The notes below the pieces were generated by a model that saw nothing but the letters and a program-made list of their open reading frames with translations, did no database searches and was not told the DNA's origin. From Maricaulis sp963975345 (GTDB lineage Bacteria > Pseudomonadota > Alphaproteobacteria > Caulobacterales > Maricaulaceae): 64,000 nt of DNA. The stretch is from contig NZ_CAXBGE010000003.1 in the NCBI RefSeq assembly GCF_963975345.1, positions 276,342-340,341 on the forward strand, in the 5' to 3' direction. Of the stretch, positions 41,782 to 51,482 are shown piece by piece (the stretch's first letter is position 1; each line of letters begins with the position of its first letter). A program made the translations under genes and the position numbers.

Positions 41782-43389
41782 TCACAATCGGAATTTGAAA
41801 TATTTTTCTACCACTTTACGTCGCTGCAAAATGGTGCCTGCAATCACCAAAATGGTGAAAACCCAGAACGGCCAGTCGCCCCAGAACGCGTAAAGTGGGG
41901 CACCAATCGGTCGCGGCAGGTCGACATCATACGCGCCTTGGGCACCTGGCTCGATGGCAACCGGCATGCGGCCCAACGCATCGATAACCCCTGACACACC
42001 GCGAGAAGCAGATCGAATCATCGGCAGACCCGTCTCGATGGAGCGATAACGCGTCTGGTTCACGTGTTGGCGCGGCCCGCTGGTGTCGCCGAACCAGGCA
42101 TCGTTCGAGAGGTTGAACAGCCAAGCCGGCCGCGGGCTCCCGCCCCGGACAAAGCCCGGGAAAATTCCCTCATAACAGATCAATGGCATGACCGGCGGTG
42201 CGCCCGGCACATCCATCACGAAAGGACCCGCTCCGGGGGTAAATTGCAGCCGCGCAAAATCGGCAAACCCGATCGCCGACAACAGGCCCGAAAACGGGAT
42301 GCTCTCACCGAAGGGGGCGAGGAGCACCTTGTCATACAGGCCGACAATGCGCGGTGCGCCGCCATGATAGCGCAGCACTGCGAGGGAATTGTGATAGGTC
42401 TCGCCCTCGTCGGTTTCAGCGCGGCGATTGACACCGGCCATCAACACTTGGTCGTCGCCCAGAATTTCGCCGATCAGACTGAGTGTCGCCCCATCCTCAA
42501 GCATATATGTAGGCAGGGCGCCTTCCGGCCACAGCACATGTGTGACGTCTTCGAGCCCGGGCGCGCGCGTCAGGGAGAGATAGCGGTCACGCGCCAGCAG
42601 GGCGCCGCCCTCGCCCCATTTCTCGGCCTGGGTCAGCGCTGATTGCACGATACGCAACCGGACGCCCGGCTCAATGCCGGGATCGGTCTGCTGCAGCCGC
42701 AGGGCACCGAAGCTGAAGAGGATCAATAAAATCGCCGCCCCGGCCATGGCGGGCATCAAACGACGAAGATTCAAGCCCGACCCGACCGCAATCGCCGGCG
42801 AAGCGAGGGTCAGAACCGTGAGCATGCTCAACCCATACACACCGAACCATGAGGCCGCTTGGCTAACAGCACCGCCGGCCGGCCAGGCATAGGCCGGCAA
42901 ATTCCAAGGCAGGCCGCCAAACATGTGCCCACGCAACCACTCAAACGCGCCGATACAGATGGCAAACACCAGGATGCGCCATTCCGAGCGCTGCGCGAGC
43001 CCGGCATAGGTCGCCATCGCGCCACCCCAGAAGGCGGCGAGCAGCGCGGCCAGCGCCGGCAGGGCAATCGGGATCAGGGGGATGTATTCGGGGCCGCGAT
43101 TAATGAAGGCATTGGCCAACCAGAACATGCCAACGAGAAAATACCCGAAGCCGAACAGAAAACCGCGCCAGAAGGCCGCACGGAGCGGTCGCGCGCGGCG
43201 GCGCGCGCCATCGACGCTCCACAGCAGGATGGCCAAGCTGGCGATCAGCAATGGCCAGATGTGAAACGGGGCCATCGCCAGGGACGATAGCGCGCCGCTG
43301 AGACCCAGCATCAGGACAAGCGGCCAGCCCGTCACCGCTGTGATCTGGCTACGCAAGCGTCCGGGCGAGTACCAAGGGCGCCGGGTCAA
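41782..43389 (-). CDS. lnt: Apolipoprotein N-acyltransferase
   Basis: Adds the third acyl chain to lipoproteins at the inner membrane. 535 residues: six or more N-terminal transmembrane helices, then a periplasmic nitrilase-fold domain with the triad Glu289 (LWPEGALP), Lys354 (YDKVLLAPFGE) and Cys405 (LICYEGIFP), and a last helix near the C-terminus (PFWVFTILVIAGTIL). Overlaps corC by 4 bp, so translation is coupled. Confidence 0.96.
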   Translation of the reverse strand: MTRRPWYSPGRLRSQITAVTGWPLVLMLGLSGALSSLAMAPFHIWPLLIASLAILLWSVDGARRRARPLRAAFWRGFLFGFGYFLVGMFWLANAFINRGPEYIPLIPIALPALAALLAAFWGGAMATYAGLAQRSEWRILVFAICIGAFEWLRGHMFGGLPWNLPAYAWPAGGAVSQAASWFGVYGLSMLTVLTLASPAIAVGSGLNLRRLMPAMAGAAILLILFSFGALRLQQTDPGIEPGVRLRIVQSALTQAEKWGEGGALLARDRYLSLTRAPGLEDVTHVLWPEGALPTYMLEDGATLSLIGEILGDDQVLMAGVNRRAETDEGETYHNSLAVLRYHGGAPRIVGLYDKVLLAPFGESIPFSGLLSAIGFADFARLQFTPGAGPFVMDVPGAPPVMPLICYEGIFPGFVRGGSPRPAWLFNLSNDAWFGDTSGPRQHVNQTRYRSIETGLPMIRSASRGVSGVIDALGRMPVAIEPGAQGAYDVDLPRPIGAPLYAFWGDWPFWVFTILVIAGTILQRRKVVEKYFKFRL

Positions 43390-44288
43390 GACTGCTCAGC
43401 GCCTTCCCCCGGACCGGTCGAGGGATTGGTCCAGTGTGTCGCCCGCACCCGCATACGCTTGATGCGGCGTGGGTCCGCCTCCAGGACTTCGAACTCATAA
43501 CCTTTCGGGTGGCGGATCACCTCGCCGCGCTCGGGAACGCGCCCGGTCAGCGTGAAAACCAGTCCGCCAAGACTGTCGACATCCTCGTCCTCGTCCGGTC
43601 CGGCGATCTCCTCACCGACGACCAGTTCGAAAGCGTCAATCTCGGCCCTAGCCTCGACATCCCAGACCCCCGGGCCGCGTGCGCGAATCGCCGGAGCGTC
43701 CTCGTCATCATGCTCGTCTTCGATATCGCCAACGATGGGCTCGATCAGATCTTCAAACGTCACCAGCCCGTCCGTACCGCCATATTCATCGACGACGAGT
43801 GCGAGGTGCATGCGCCGCCCCTGCATGCGGCGCAGAAGATCAGTGGCGCGCATCGAAGGCGGCGCAAACAATAGCGGGCGGCTGATCGCAGGCAACACCT
43901 GGCGTTCGGCCCAGCCGGCCTCGCGCTCGCCATCTTCGCCGGGCGCGAGATGAACGATCAAATCCTTGATGTGGACCACACCGATCGGGTCGTCGAGCGT
44001 CTCGCGATAGATCGGCAGACGCGAATGTGCGGCCTTGGCGAAGGCCAGCACCAGCTCGCCCAGAGGCGTTGACACCTCGACACCAATAATATCGGCGCGT
44101 GGCACCATCACATCGGCGACACGCAATTGATCGAGCGCGTCCGGATCGATCGCGAAGGTGGGCGAGGCGGCGGGCGGTTTGGCATATCCCGACGGCTTTT
44201 CCGAGGTCTTCACATCGTCCGGACCGCCGAAAATCCTCCCGAACCAGGATCGGGTATCCTCGTCAGGACTGTCTTCAACGTCGCTCAT
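43386..44288 (-). CDS. CorC/HlyC-family CBS-domain protein
   Basis: 300 residues. An acidic, disordered N-terminus is followed by two CBS domains (VMVPRADIIGVEVSTPLGELV; LLRRMQGRRMHLALVVDEYGGTDGLVTFEDL) and a C-terminal CorC_HlyC domain (DSLGGLVFTLTGRVPERGEV). No membrane part, as in CorC (YbeX). Linked by family to magnesium/cobalt efflux or to ribosome-related roles with YbeY. Sits between ybeY and lnt with 4-bp overlaps on both sides. Confidence 0.9.
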   Translation of the reverse strand: MSDVEDSPDEDTRSWFGRIFGGPDDVKTSEKPSGYAKPPAASPTFAIDPDALDQLRVADVMVPRADIIGVEVSTPLGELVLAFAKAAHSRLPIYRETLDDPIGVVHIKDLIVHLAPGEDGEREAGWAERQVLPAISRPLLFAPPSMRATDLLRRMQGRRMHLALVVDEYGGTDGLVTFEDLIEPIVGDIEDEHDDEDAPAIRARGPGVWDVEARAEIDAFELVVGEEIAGPDEDEDVDSLGGLVFTLTGRVPERGEVIRHPKGYEFEVLEADPRRIKRMRVRATHWTNPSTGPGEGAEQS

Positions 44289-44764
44289 TCGGCATCCATT
44301 CCGTCATCGCCCATGTTGCGATAGGGGTCAGCAACGCCCAGCCGGGCCAATGCCCGGCGCTCGATCTCTTCCATTACCAGCGCCTCATCATCGCTTTGAT
44401 GATCATAACCTTGAAGATGCAGGAATCCATGCACGATCAAATGACGAAGATGATCCGCCAAGGGCAAGGCGCGTTCATCGGCTTCGCGCATGACCACACC
44501 GAAAGCCAATGCGATATCGCCCAGATGATTGGCCGCGTGTTCAGACGCTGGAAATGACAGCACATTCGTCGGGTCCGGTTTTTGCCGGAAACGCAGATTG
44601 AGATCAGCCATCGCCGCATCGTCCGTCAACAACACTGCGACCACACCGGGCAGCGCGCCGGTGAGCTCTGCCCCCGCCGCCGCGACGGCCAGCTCGGCCA
44701 AGCGTGTCTTTCCGTCGAGACACGCCCAAGCTTCGTCCTCGACGATCAGGTCGACAGCATTCAT
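44285..44764 (-). CDS. ybeY: Endoribonuclease YbeY
   Basis: Metal-dependent RNase for 16S rRNA 3' end maturation and 70S quality control. 159 residues. The zinc triad H3xH5xH is exact: His112, His116 and His122 in HGFLHLQGYDH. NVLSFP near residue 67 is the other family landmark. Overlaps phoH and corC by 4 bp each, the classical phoH-ybeY-corC order. Confidence 0.95.
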   Translation of the reverse strand: MNAVDLIVEDEAWACLDGKTRLAELAVAAAGAELTGALPGVVAVLLTDDAAMADLNLRFRQKPDPTNVLSFPASEHAANHLGDIALAFGVVMREADERALPLADHLRHLIVHGFLHLQGYDHQSDDEALVMEEIERRALARLGVADPYRNMGDDGMDAE

Positions 44765-45792
44765 GACAGTCGGGCCCCGCCCTTGTCCCGTAAGTCATCC
44801 TCATAAGCCGCGACAATACGGGCCACGAGATCATGGCGCACAACGTCGGCACGGGTGAAACGAATGGTCGCCACGCCCTTGGTCTCAGCGAGGATATCGA
44901 GCGCGTGCGGCAGGCCGGACGGATCGCGCGGCAGAAGATCGCACTGGCTCGGATCGCCAGTGACTGCCATGCGCGAGCCTTCCCCGAGCCGGGTCAGCAC
45001 CATCTGCATCTGCGCCCGCGAGGTATTCTGGGCCTCGTCAACAATCACGAAGGCGCGATTGAGTGTGCGACCCCGCATGAAAGCAATCGGCGCGACTTCG
45101 ATCCGGCCATCAGCACGCATGCGTTCGAGCTCGGCGCGCCCCAGCGTATCGGCCAGCGCGTCCCACACCGGCAAGAGATAGGGGTCGACCTTCTCATTGA
45201 GATCGCCAGGCAGGAAGCCGAGCTTCTCGCCAGCCTCGACCGCGGGACGCGTGATGATGAGCTTCTCGAATTTGCGCTGCACCAGCATGGCGGCGCCATA
45301 GGCGACGGCCAGCAGCGTCTTGCCGGTGCCGGCCGGGCCGACACCGAAGATCAAATCATAGGCCTTGTCATTCTTCAGCGCCCGGACATAGGCGCGCTGA
45401 CCTTCTGTGCGCGCGATCAGGCTGGCACCGCGCGGCACGCGGATAACGCCGTCATCGGGCTGGCTCGGCAGATCGCCGCCATCGCGCATGCGCAGCGCCG
45501 CGCGCACCGTCGCCTCGTCGCAGGTCAGCCCGTGCGCCAGGCTGGCATACAGCCCCTTGAGCACACGCTTGGCATCGTCGCGGGCTTGCGGATCGCCAGC
45601 CGCGATGACGATCTGGCCACCACCCGGCGCACTCAGGCGCACACCAAGCTCTTCCTCGATCAGGATCAGAAAACGGTCGCCGGCACCGACCATGGCGCGC
45701 AGGCGTTCGACATCGTCGAAATGCAGGCCTTCGGAAACTTCGCGGCGCGGCTTGGCAGCGCGGGGCTTCGATGAGGGTTTCACTGGGGTCAC
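44761..45792 (-). CDS. PhoH-family ATPase (PhoL)
   Basis: 343 residues. P-loop GPAGTGKTLLAVA near residue 150, Walker B FVIVDEAQNTS, and MVLTRLGEGSRMAVTGDPSQ all fit PhoH/PhoL, predicted RNA-dependent ATPases that cluster with ybeY. A short basic N-terminus is unusual in length but not in kind. 4-bp overlaps with miaB and ybeY mark one operon. Confidence 0.93.
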   Translation of the reverse strand: MTPVKPSSKPRAAKPRREVSEGLHFDDVERLRAMVGAGDRFLILIEEELGVRLSAPGGGQIVIAAGDPQARDDAKRVLKGLYASLAHGLTCDEATVRAALRMRDGGDLPSQPDDGVIRVPRGASLIARTEGQRAYVRALKNDKAYDLIFGVGPAGTGKTLLAVAYGAAMLVQRKFEKLIITRPAVEAGEKLGFLPGDLNEKVDPYLLPVWDALADTLGRAELERMRADGRIEVAPIAFMRGRTLNRAFVIVDEAQNTSRAQMQMVLTRLGEGSRMAVTGDPSQCDLLPRDPSGLPHALDILAETKGVATIRFTRADVVRHDLVARIVAAYEDDLRDKGGARLS

Positions 45793-47159
45793 GCGGCGTC
45801 ACGCTCCGAACCGACCAGCCGCCCCGACAGGGAATTGCGCGACGCAGCCTCGATCTCCACGAGGCCGATTCGGCCGATCAATTCAGCCGGGCCGTCAACA
45901 TGCACCGATTGGAGATAGGGGCTGCGACCGTGCAATTGCCCTTCAATCCGACCCGCCTTCTCGAACAGAACCGGCAAGGTGCGGCCGATCTGCGAGCGGT
46001 TGAAGCCGGTTTGCTGTTCATCGAGCAGGGCCTGCAAGGCATGCAAACGCTCAGTTTTCACCGTCTCGTCGATCTGGTTTGGCATCGCGGCACCCGGGGT
46101 TCCGGGGCGGCGGGAATATTTGAAGGAGAAGGCGCTGGCATAACCGATTTCGCGCACGCATTTCATCGTGTCCTCAAAATCGGCATCGGTCTCGCCCGGA
46201 AAGCCGACGATGAAATCGCCGGAAATTGCGATATCGGGCCGAACCTCGCGCATGCGCTCGATCAGGGCGGCGTATTCGGCATAGGTGTGCTGGCGGTTCA
46301 TCGCTTTGAGAATCCGATCCGAACCGCTCTGAATCGGCAGGTGCAGATAGGGCATGATCTTGGTTTCGTCGCGATGGGCCGCGATCAGTGCCTCATCCAT
46401 GTCGCGCGGATGACTGGTGAGGTAGCGCACGCGCTCGATGCCGCCAATCAGGGCGAGGTGGCGCAGCAGCTGACCCAGGCCCCATGGACCATCAGCCTCG
46501 CGGCCGGCCGGCGGCGCGCCGTGAAAGGCATTGACGTTCTGGCCCAGCAAAGTGATCTCGCGCACGCCCTTGGCGGCGAGACGGCGGATCTCGTCGACCA
46601 GTTGATCAACCGGGCGCGACCATTCGGCGCCGCGCGTATAGGGCACAACACAGAAGGTGCAGAATTTGTCGCACCCTTCCTGCACGGTGACGAAGGCCGA
46701 ATAGCCCTCGACATGTCGCTCAACCGGCAATTGGTCGAACTTGTCCTCGACCTCGAATTCCGTGTCGAGCGCTTCGCCTCGGGCCCGGTGGGCGCGCGCG
46801 ATCAGTTCAGGCAGTTTGTGATAACTTTGCGGTCCGACCACGAGATCGACCGTTGGTGCGCGGCGCATGATCTCGGCGCCCTCGGCCTGGGCGACACAGC
46901 CAGCGACGGCGATGGTCATGCCACCATGTTCGGCCTTGGCATCCTTGAAGGGGCGCAGACGTCCGAGATCGGAATACAGCTTTTCCGCCGCCTTCTCGCG
47001 GATATGGCAGGTATTGATGATGACAAGATCGGCGCCCTCGGGCGCATCCGAGGTCTCATAGCCAAGCGGCGTCAGAACGTCTTTCATCCTCTCGGAATCA
47101 TAGACATTCATCTGGCAACCATAGGTCTTGATATACAGGCGTTTACGCGTCGAGCTCAT
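45789..47159 (-). CDS. miaB: tRNA-2-methylthio-N6-dimethylallyladenosine synthase
   Basis: Radical-SAM methylthiotransferase acting on A37 of tRNA. 456 residues from ATG 47159; 20 upstream codons are non-conserved. The N-terminal UPF0004 domain starts YIKTYGCQMNVYDSERM; the radical-SAM CxxxCxxC is in CDKFCTFCVVPYTRG; the C-terminal TRAM domain follows RTLPVLFEKAG. First gene of a tight run miaB-phoH-ybeY-corC-lnt. Confidence 0.95.
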   Translation of the reverse strand: MSSTRKRLYIKTYGCQMNVYDSERMKDVLTPLGYETSDAPEGADLVIINTCHIREKAAEKLYSDLGRLRPFKDAKAEHGGMTIAVAGCVAQAEGAEIMRRAPTVDLVVGPQSYHKLPELIARAHRARGEALDTEFEVEDKFDQLPVERHVEGYSAFVTVQEGCDKFCTFCVVPYTRGAEWSRPVDQLVDEIRRLAAKGVREITLLGQNVNAFHGAPPAGREADGPWGLGQLLRHLALIGGIERVRYLTSHPRDMDEALIAAHRDETKIMPYLHLPIQSGSDRILKAMNRQHTYAEYAALIERMREVRPDIAISGDFIVGFPGETDADFEDTMKCVREIGYASAFSFKYSRRPGTPGAAMPNQIDETVKTERLHALQALLDEQQTGFNRSQIGRTLPVLFEKAGRIEGQLHGRSPYLQSVHVDGPAELIGRIGLVEIEAASRNSLSGRLVGSERDAA

Positions 47160-47266
47160 CGTCACTCTGGGGCAACCGCGACCGGTCGACTTGTTGGCAC
47201 TCCGGTCCATGCCGGGCAAGCCGCGCGTTATGGGCGAAACTGCCCGTCAAAGCAAGACCTGCCGCC

Positions 47267-48520
47267 TCATTCCACCTCGACCGGCGGCGCTTGCTTGAGG
47301 GTCGCGAAATCCTGGTGGCGCGAGGAGAGGCCGACAAGAATGGCCGCAACGGTGAGAATTGCCGCGACCAGGAAGGCCGCGCCCGGCAGATAGATCGGAG
47401 CGCCATCGGAAGTGAAATAGTGGAAAACCTGCGGCAGGGTGAGCGGGCCGATGACCATGGACAGGCTCTGCAGGCTGGACATGGCCCCCTGCAATTCGCC
47501 CTGGCTGTTGGCCGGCACCAAACGCGAGCAGATCGACTGCATCGCCGGTCCGCCAATTCCGGAAAGGGCGCCAATACTCATTACGATATAGATCATCCAG
47601 CCTTCGGTGATGAAGCCATAGCCAACATAAGCGAGGGCGGCGATCGAGAAGCCAATCGCGAAGGCGCGCCATTCGCCGATCCGCGCCACGATGATTTTGG
47701 TCAAACCGCCCTGCACGATCGCCGATGTCAGACCGACAGCCATCAGGGACAGGCCGATATCCTGCGGCGACCAGCCAAAGCGCAAAGTAGTGAAATAGGT
47801 CCACAGCGCCGGAAAGGCTGCGTGTCCGAGGAAGAACAGAGCCGCCGCAGCCAACATGGTAAACACCACGGGGTATTTGCGCATCTGCATCAACGAGCCG
47901 AACGGGTTGGCACGCTTGATATCGAACGGGCGGCGGTTCGCAACGGTCAGCGTTTCCGGCAGGATGAAATAGCCATAAAGGAAATTCAGCCCCGCCAGGC
48001 CTGCCGCTGCGAAGAAGGGATAGCGCGGGTCGATTTCGCCGAGCACACCGCCAATGGCCGGGCCAAGAATGAAGCCGAGCCCGAATGCAGCGCCCATCAT
48101 GCCGAAGCGGCCGGCGCGGTCCTTCGCCTCGGTGATGTCGGCGATATAGGCATTGGCGGTGGTGTAGGTGGCGCCGAACACGCCAGACACCATCCGTCCG
48201 ACAAACAGGATCGCGAAACTCGTCGCCGCGCCCATGATCAGATAATCGATCGTAAAGCCCAGCATGGCGAAGAGCAGGATATTGCGGCGGCCATAGCGGT
48301 CACTGAGGCCACCAATAATCGGCGCGCAGAGAAATTGCGTGAAGGCGAAAACGCCCATCAGCAACCCGCCCATCACCGCTGCTGTCTCAACCGGCTGGCC
48401 TGTCAGCGACATGATCAGGCGCGGCATCACCGGAATGATGATGCCGAAACCGATCATGTCGATCAAAACGGTAATGAAGATGAAAACAAAGGCATGTTTG
48501 CCGGGGGCACGTGCGCGCAT
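47267..48520 (-). CDS. MFS exporter of the TetA/TCR type
   Basis: 417 residues and twelve predicted helices. The motif A-like loop GGLSDRYGRRNILL after helix 2 and the N-terminus FIFITVLIDMIGFGIIIPVMP are characteristic of the tetracycline-resistance/DHA1 branch. The substrate cannot be predicted; closeness to TetA does not prove tetracycline export. It sits between fur and miaB on the same strand, an added gene in an otherwise conserved order. Confidence 0.87.
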   Translation of the reverse strand: MRARAPGKHAFVFIFITVLIDMIGFGIIIPVMPRLIMSLTGQPVETAAVMGGLLMGVFAFTQFLCAPIIGGLSDRYGRRNILLFAMLGFTIDYLIMGAATSFAILFVGRMVSGVFGATYTTANAYIADITEAKDRAGRFGMMGAAFGLGFILGPAIGGVLGEIDPRYPFFAAAGLAGLNFLYGYFILPETLTVANRRPFDIKRANPFGSLMQMRKYPVVFTMLAAAALFFLGHAAFPALWTYFTTLRFGWSPQDIGLSLMAVGLTSAIVQGGLTKIIVARIGEWRAFAIGFSIAALAYVGYGFITEGWMIYIVMSIGALSGIGGPAMQSICSRLVPANSQGELQGAMSSLQSLSMVIGPLTLPQVFHYFTSDGAPIYLPGAAFLVAAILTVAAILVGLSSRHQDFATLKQAPPVEVE

Positions 48521-48542
48521 GACGGCTCCTCGACCGGGGCGC

Positions 48543-48962
48543 CTATTCCCCGGCGCTTTTCAGCGGTACGCCGTATAACTCCATGCGATGATCGACAAGC
48601 TTATAGCCCAGCTTGCGCGCGACAGCTTCCTGCAACCGCTCGATTTCCTCATTGACGAACTCGATCACTTCACCCGATTTCAGATCGATCAGGTGATCAT
48701 GGTGTTCGTCGCCCACTTCTTCATAGCGCGAACGGCCATCGCGGAAATCATGACGCTCGATAATGCCGGCATCCTCAAACAGGCGCACGGTGCGGTAGAC
48801 CGTTGCGAGTGAAATGCGTGGGTCTTCAGCGACGGCGCGGCGATGAAGTTCCTCGGCATCGGGGTGGTCCTGGGAGGAGGACAGGACGCGGGCGATCACC
48901 CGGCGCTGGTCGGTCATCCGCAGGCCTTTATCGATGCAAATCTTCTCGATCTGGTCCGGCAT
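48543..48962 (-). CDS. fur: Fur-family metal-responsive repressor
   Basis: 139 residues from ATG 48962: the two-codon earlier ATG touches the AGGGGA ribosome site, while this one is 6 nt from it. Winged helix with PRISLATVYRTVRLFEDAG; metal-binding HHDH (87-90) in the dimer part. It lacks the C-terminal CxxC zinc pairs found in many Fur proteins, as is common in Alphaproteobacteria, where Fur relatives sense iron or manganese (Mur). Which metal is used here is open. 10 bp after rimI, 22 bp before the MFS gene. Confidence 0.9.
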   Translation of the reverse strand: MPDQIEKICIDKGLRMTDQRRVIARVLSSSQDHPDAEELHRRAVAEDPRISLATVYRTVRLFEDAGIIERHDFRDGRSRYEEVGDEHHDHLIDLKSGEVIEFVNEEIERLQEAVARKLGYKLVDHRMELYGVPLKSAGE

Positions 48963-48972
48963 GAGCATTCCC

Positions 48973-49464
48973 CTATTCGTTACGTCGATTCATAAGCGCT
49001 ACACCGCTATCCTGTCTATCATTGCCGAGCGCCTTCTCAAGCACCAGCGCATCGCTGCCATCGGCATAATAGCCCCGGCGACGGCCAATTTCGCGGTAAC
49101 CGACACGGGAATATAGTGCTTGGGCTGCGGTGTTGAGCGTCGAGACTTCGAGAAAAACGCGCCGGGTGCCCTGAGCCAGGGCATCAGCCTCACCGCAGGC
49201 CAGCAAATCCGCACCGACGCGCTGACCGCGCATTGCGGGCACAATCGCGATCGTCAACACCTCGGCCTCGCCAGCTGCGACGCGAAACAGCGCCATGCCG
49301 ACGGCTTCATCGCCGCGACGCACCAGGAAACCGGCTGTGGTCGACATGTGCATCATCGCCGCGATCTCGCGTTCCGACCAATGCGGGGAAAAGCAGAGGG
49401 CGTGCACCTGCGCCAAGTGACCGGCTGAGTCCGGGCCGGTTTTTTCGATCCGGACGCGCCTCAT
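48973..49464 (-). CDS. rimI: Ribosomal-protein S18 alanine N-acetyltransferase RimI-like
   Basis: GNAT acetyltransferase of 163 residues. Acetyl-CoA motif A lies in AIVPAMRGQRVGADLL, motif B in ALYSRVGYREIGRRRGYY. Position next to tsaB with a 4-bp overlap is the standard placement of RimI. The N-terminal substrate lobe has the family's HWSEREI. The 13-residue C-terminal tail is extra. Confidence 0.88.
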   Translation of the reverse strand: MRRVRIEKTGPDSAGHLAQVHALCFSPHWSEREIAAMMHMSTTAGFLVRRGDEAVGMALFRVAAGEAEVLTIAIVPAMRGQRVGADLLACGEADALAQGTRRVFLEVSTLNTAAQALYSRVGYREIGRRRGYYADGSDALVLEKALGNDRQDSGVALMNRRNE

Positions 49465-50102
49465 GGCTCCAGCCCGCCGGGCAGTTTCGCGTCGGGCGGG
49501 CGCGCATAGAAGGGCGATGGCGGCGATAGCCCGGGATCGGCAAGCTCGGCCAGATCCAGCAGGGCCGGCAGCGTGATAGCCGTCAGACCAACGTCAACCC
49601 AACCGACGAGTTCGACCAGAGCAGCCCCGCTTCCAGCCAATTGACCGGAGGGCTCGGCCAGCGCCTCGATACGACTGGCGACATCGGGCAGCGGCAGGCG
49701 TTCGGGCGGCGTGACCGTCTGTCCGGACCAGACCTGCAAGATGACATCGCCGCGCTTGGCGTCGTGCAGAACCACGAGCGGACCCGTCACGCCCGTGCTG
49801 CGAGCCAGCACCGCCAGATTGCCGATTCCCACCGCCACAGCGCCAGTCGCGAGCGCCAGCCCGCGCGCGAAAGCGACGCCGACACGGCTACCGGCAAAGC
49901 TGCCGGGGCCGGTGGTGACGCCGATCCGAGTGAGTTGCGCCGGGGAAACACCCGCCTGTTCGAGCATTTGGGCGACCATGGGCGCGAGATATTCGGCGTG
50001 ACCGCGCCCGATCACATCGGTGCGGCACAAATCCGGACGTCCCGCGACCCGCAGCGCCACGGAACACTCAGACCCGGTCGTATCGATAACCAGCAAGCTC
50101 AT
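49461..50102 (-). CDS. tsaB: tRNA threonylcarbamoyladenosine biosynthesis protein TsaB
   Basis: Structural partner of TsaD in making t6A37 of tRNA. 213 residues of ASKHA fold: LLVIDTTGSECSVAL at the start, GHAEYLAPMV, and the family's GPGSFAGSRVGVAFARGLA. The metal-binding His pair of TsaD is absent, as expected for TsaB. Precedes rimI by 4-bp overlap. Confidence 0.93.
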   Translation of the reverse strand: MSLLVIDTTGSECSVALRVAGRPDLCRTDVIGRGHAEYLAPMVAQMLEQAGVSPAQLTRIGVTTGPGSFAGSRVGVAFARGLALATGAVAVGIGNLAVLARSTGVTGPLVVLHDAKRGDVILQVWSGQTVTPPERLPLPDVASRIEALAEPSGQLAGSGAALVELVGWVDVGLTAITLPALLDLAELADPGLSPPSPFYARPPDAKLPGGLEP

Positions 50103-50111
50103 GCGGGCGGT

Positions 50112-50741
50112 TTAAATGATTTGCGCGGCCTCGTCGAAGGGCAGGCGCGGCAAACGCGGAAACAGGTTTTTCGTGGTCCCGATCCCGAGATTGATCAAAA
50201 TGTCCGACTTCCAGCTTCCCATAACCGGATGACCGGCAAAGAATTCGGCATCAACGCCGGCAGGGTCGAACCCGGTCATCGGGCCCGTATCAAGCCCCAG
50301 CGCCCGTGCGGCGATCAGAAAATAGGCTGCCTGCAAAACTGAATTGCGGCGGCCATTGAGCTCCGACCCGGCGCCGGTGAACCAGTCGCGAGCGCTTGGA
50401 TTGTGCGGCATCAATTGCGGGATCTTGTCGTAATATTTCTCGTCCCAAGCAAAAATCACCGTCATCGGCGCTTTCATGGTCTTGTCGAGATTGCCCGCGC
50501 TGAGGTGCGGCTTCAGCCGCGCCTTGGCTTCAGGCGATTGCAGGAAGACGAAACGTCCAGGCGAATTATTGGCACTGGTCGGGCCCATCTTCACGATGTC
50601 GTAGAGACGCCGCAGAGTTTCCTCGGGGATCGGCGTCGGCTCGAAATCATTATAGGTGCGCGCATTGAGGAAAATCTGCGCGATCGCAGCCTCATCGATA
50701 AGGGTGTTCGTGGTGGGTTTGCTGGTCACTTCGCCGGTCAT
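50112..50741 (-). CDS. Nitroreductase-family protein, malonic semialdehyde reductase (RutE)-like
   Basis: 209 residues. FMN-dependent nitroreductase fold: ARTYNDFEPTPIPEETLRRL, GPTSANNSPGRFVFL, GRRNSVLQAAYFLIAARALGLDTGPMTGFD and NLGIGTTKNLFPRLPRLP. The last two match RutE/malonic semialdehyde reductase proteins more than nitro-drug reductases. No rut operon is present, so the in vivo substrate is open. Starts 109 bp after nfu on the same strand. Confidence 0.85.
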   Translation of the reverse strand: MTGEVTSKPTTNTLIDEAAIAQIFLNARTYNDFEPTPIPEETLRRLYDIVKMGPTSANNSPGRFVFLQSPEAKARLKPHLSAGNLDKTMKAPMTVIFAWDEKYYDKIPQLMPHNPSARDWFTGAGSELNGRRNSVLQAAYFLIAARALGLDTGPMTGFDPAGVDAEFFAGHPVMGSWKSDILINLGIGTTKNLFPRLPRLPFDEAAQII

Positions 50742-50850
50742 GTTCGGGTCTCCGCAGACTGATTAATCGTTGCCGTGGACATAAACAGCCATGTAGCCGT
50801 TATTAATATGCCGTTTTGGAAAAAGACTTGACCCGAGAGGGAAGCAGTCG

Positions 50851-51414
50851 CTAGGCGACGGCCTCCACGGACTGGATCTCGGGGATGTAGTGCTTGAGCA
50901 GATTTTCGATCCCGGCCTTCAACGTCATCGTCGAGGATGGGCAGCCCGAACAGGCTCCGCGCATTTTCAGACGGACGGTGCCGCTCTCGGCGCTGAAGGA
51001 ATGGAACAAAATATCGCCGCCATCCTGGGCGACTGCAGGGCGGACACGCGTATCAATCAGTTCAATGATTTCCTTGACGATCTCGGCATCGTCACCGGCA
51101 TAGGCGGCGTGGCCGCTCGCCGTTTCGGCATCGCCGGTAATCGGCCGGCCTGACTGCAGCCCGTCCATAATCGCGCCCAACAGGAAGGGTTTGACGTGAT
51201 CCCATTCGACACTGGCGTCCTTGGTGATCGCGATGAAATCCTCGCCGAGAAACACACCCGTCACGCCCTGGATCAAAAACAGATCGGCGGCGAGCGGCGA
51301 GGCTTCAGCCGCATCCGCGCTCTCGAATTCATGCGGCCCGTCGGGCGAAATCTCGCGGCCAGGCAGGAATTTGAGCGTATTCGGATTGGGGGTGGATTCG
51401 GTTTGAATAAACAT
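50851..51414 (-). CDS. NifU-family iron-sulfur cluster carrier (Nfu)
   Basis: 187 residues with N-terminal Nfu_N domain (ESTPNPNTLKFLPGR) and C-terminal NifU domain with the cluster-binding CxxC in GACSGCPSSTMTLK. Delivers Fe-S clusters to target proteins in the alphaproteobacterial/mitochondrial way. Conserved neighbour of trpS and tsaB in this class. Confidence 0.94.
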   Translation of the reverse strand: MFIQTESTPNPNTLKFLPGREISPDGPHEFESADAAEASPLAADLFLIQGVTGVFLGEDFIAITKDASVEWDHVKPFLLGAIMDGLQSGRPITGDAETASGHAAYAGDDAEIVKEIIELIDTRVRPAVAQDGGDILFHSFSAESGTVRLKMRGACSGCPSSTMTLKAGIENLLKHYIPEIQSVEAVA

Positions 51415-51482
51415 CGGGCTTCTCCTTGCCCATCAAGTGGCGCTGAATGAGGCGCGGTGCAACCCTTACGAAAACGGGGTTA

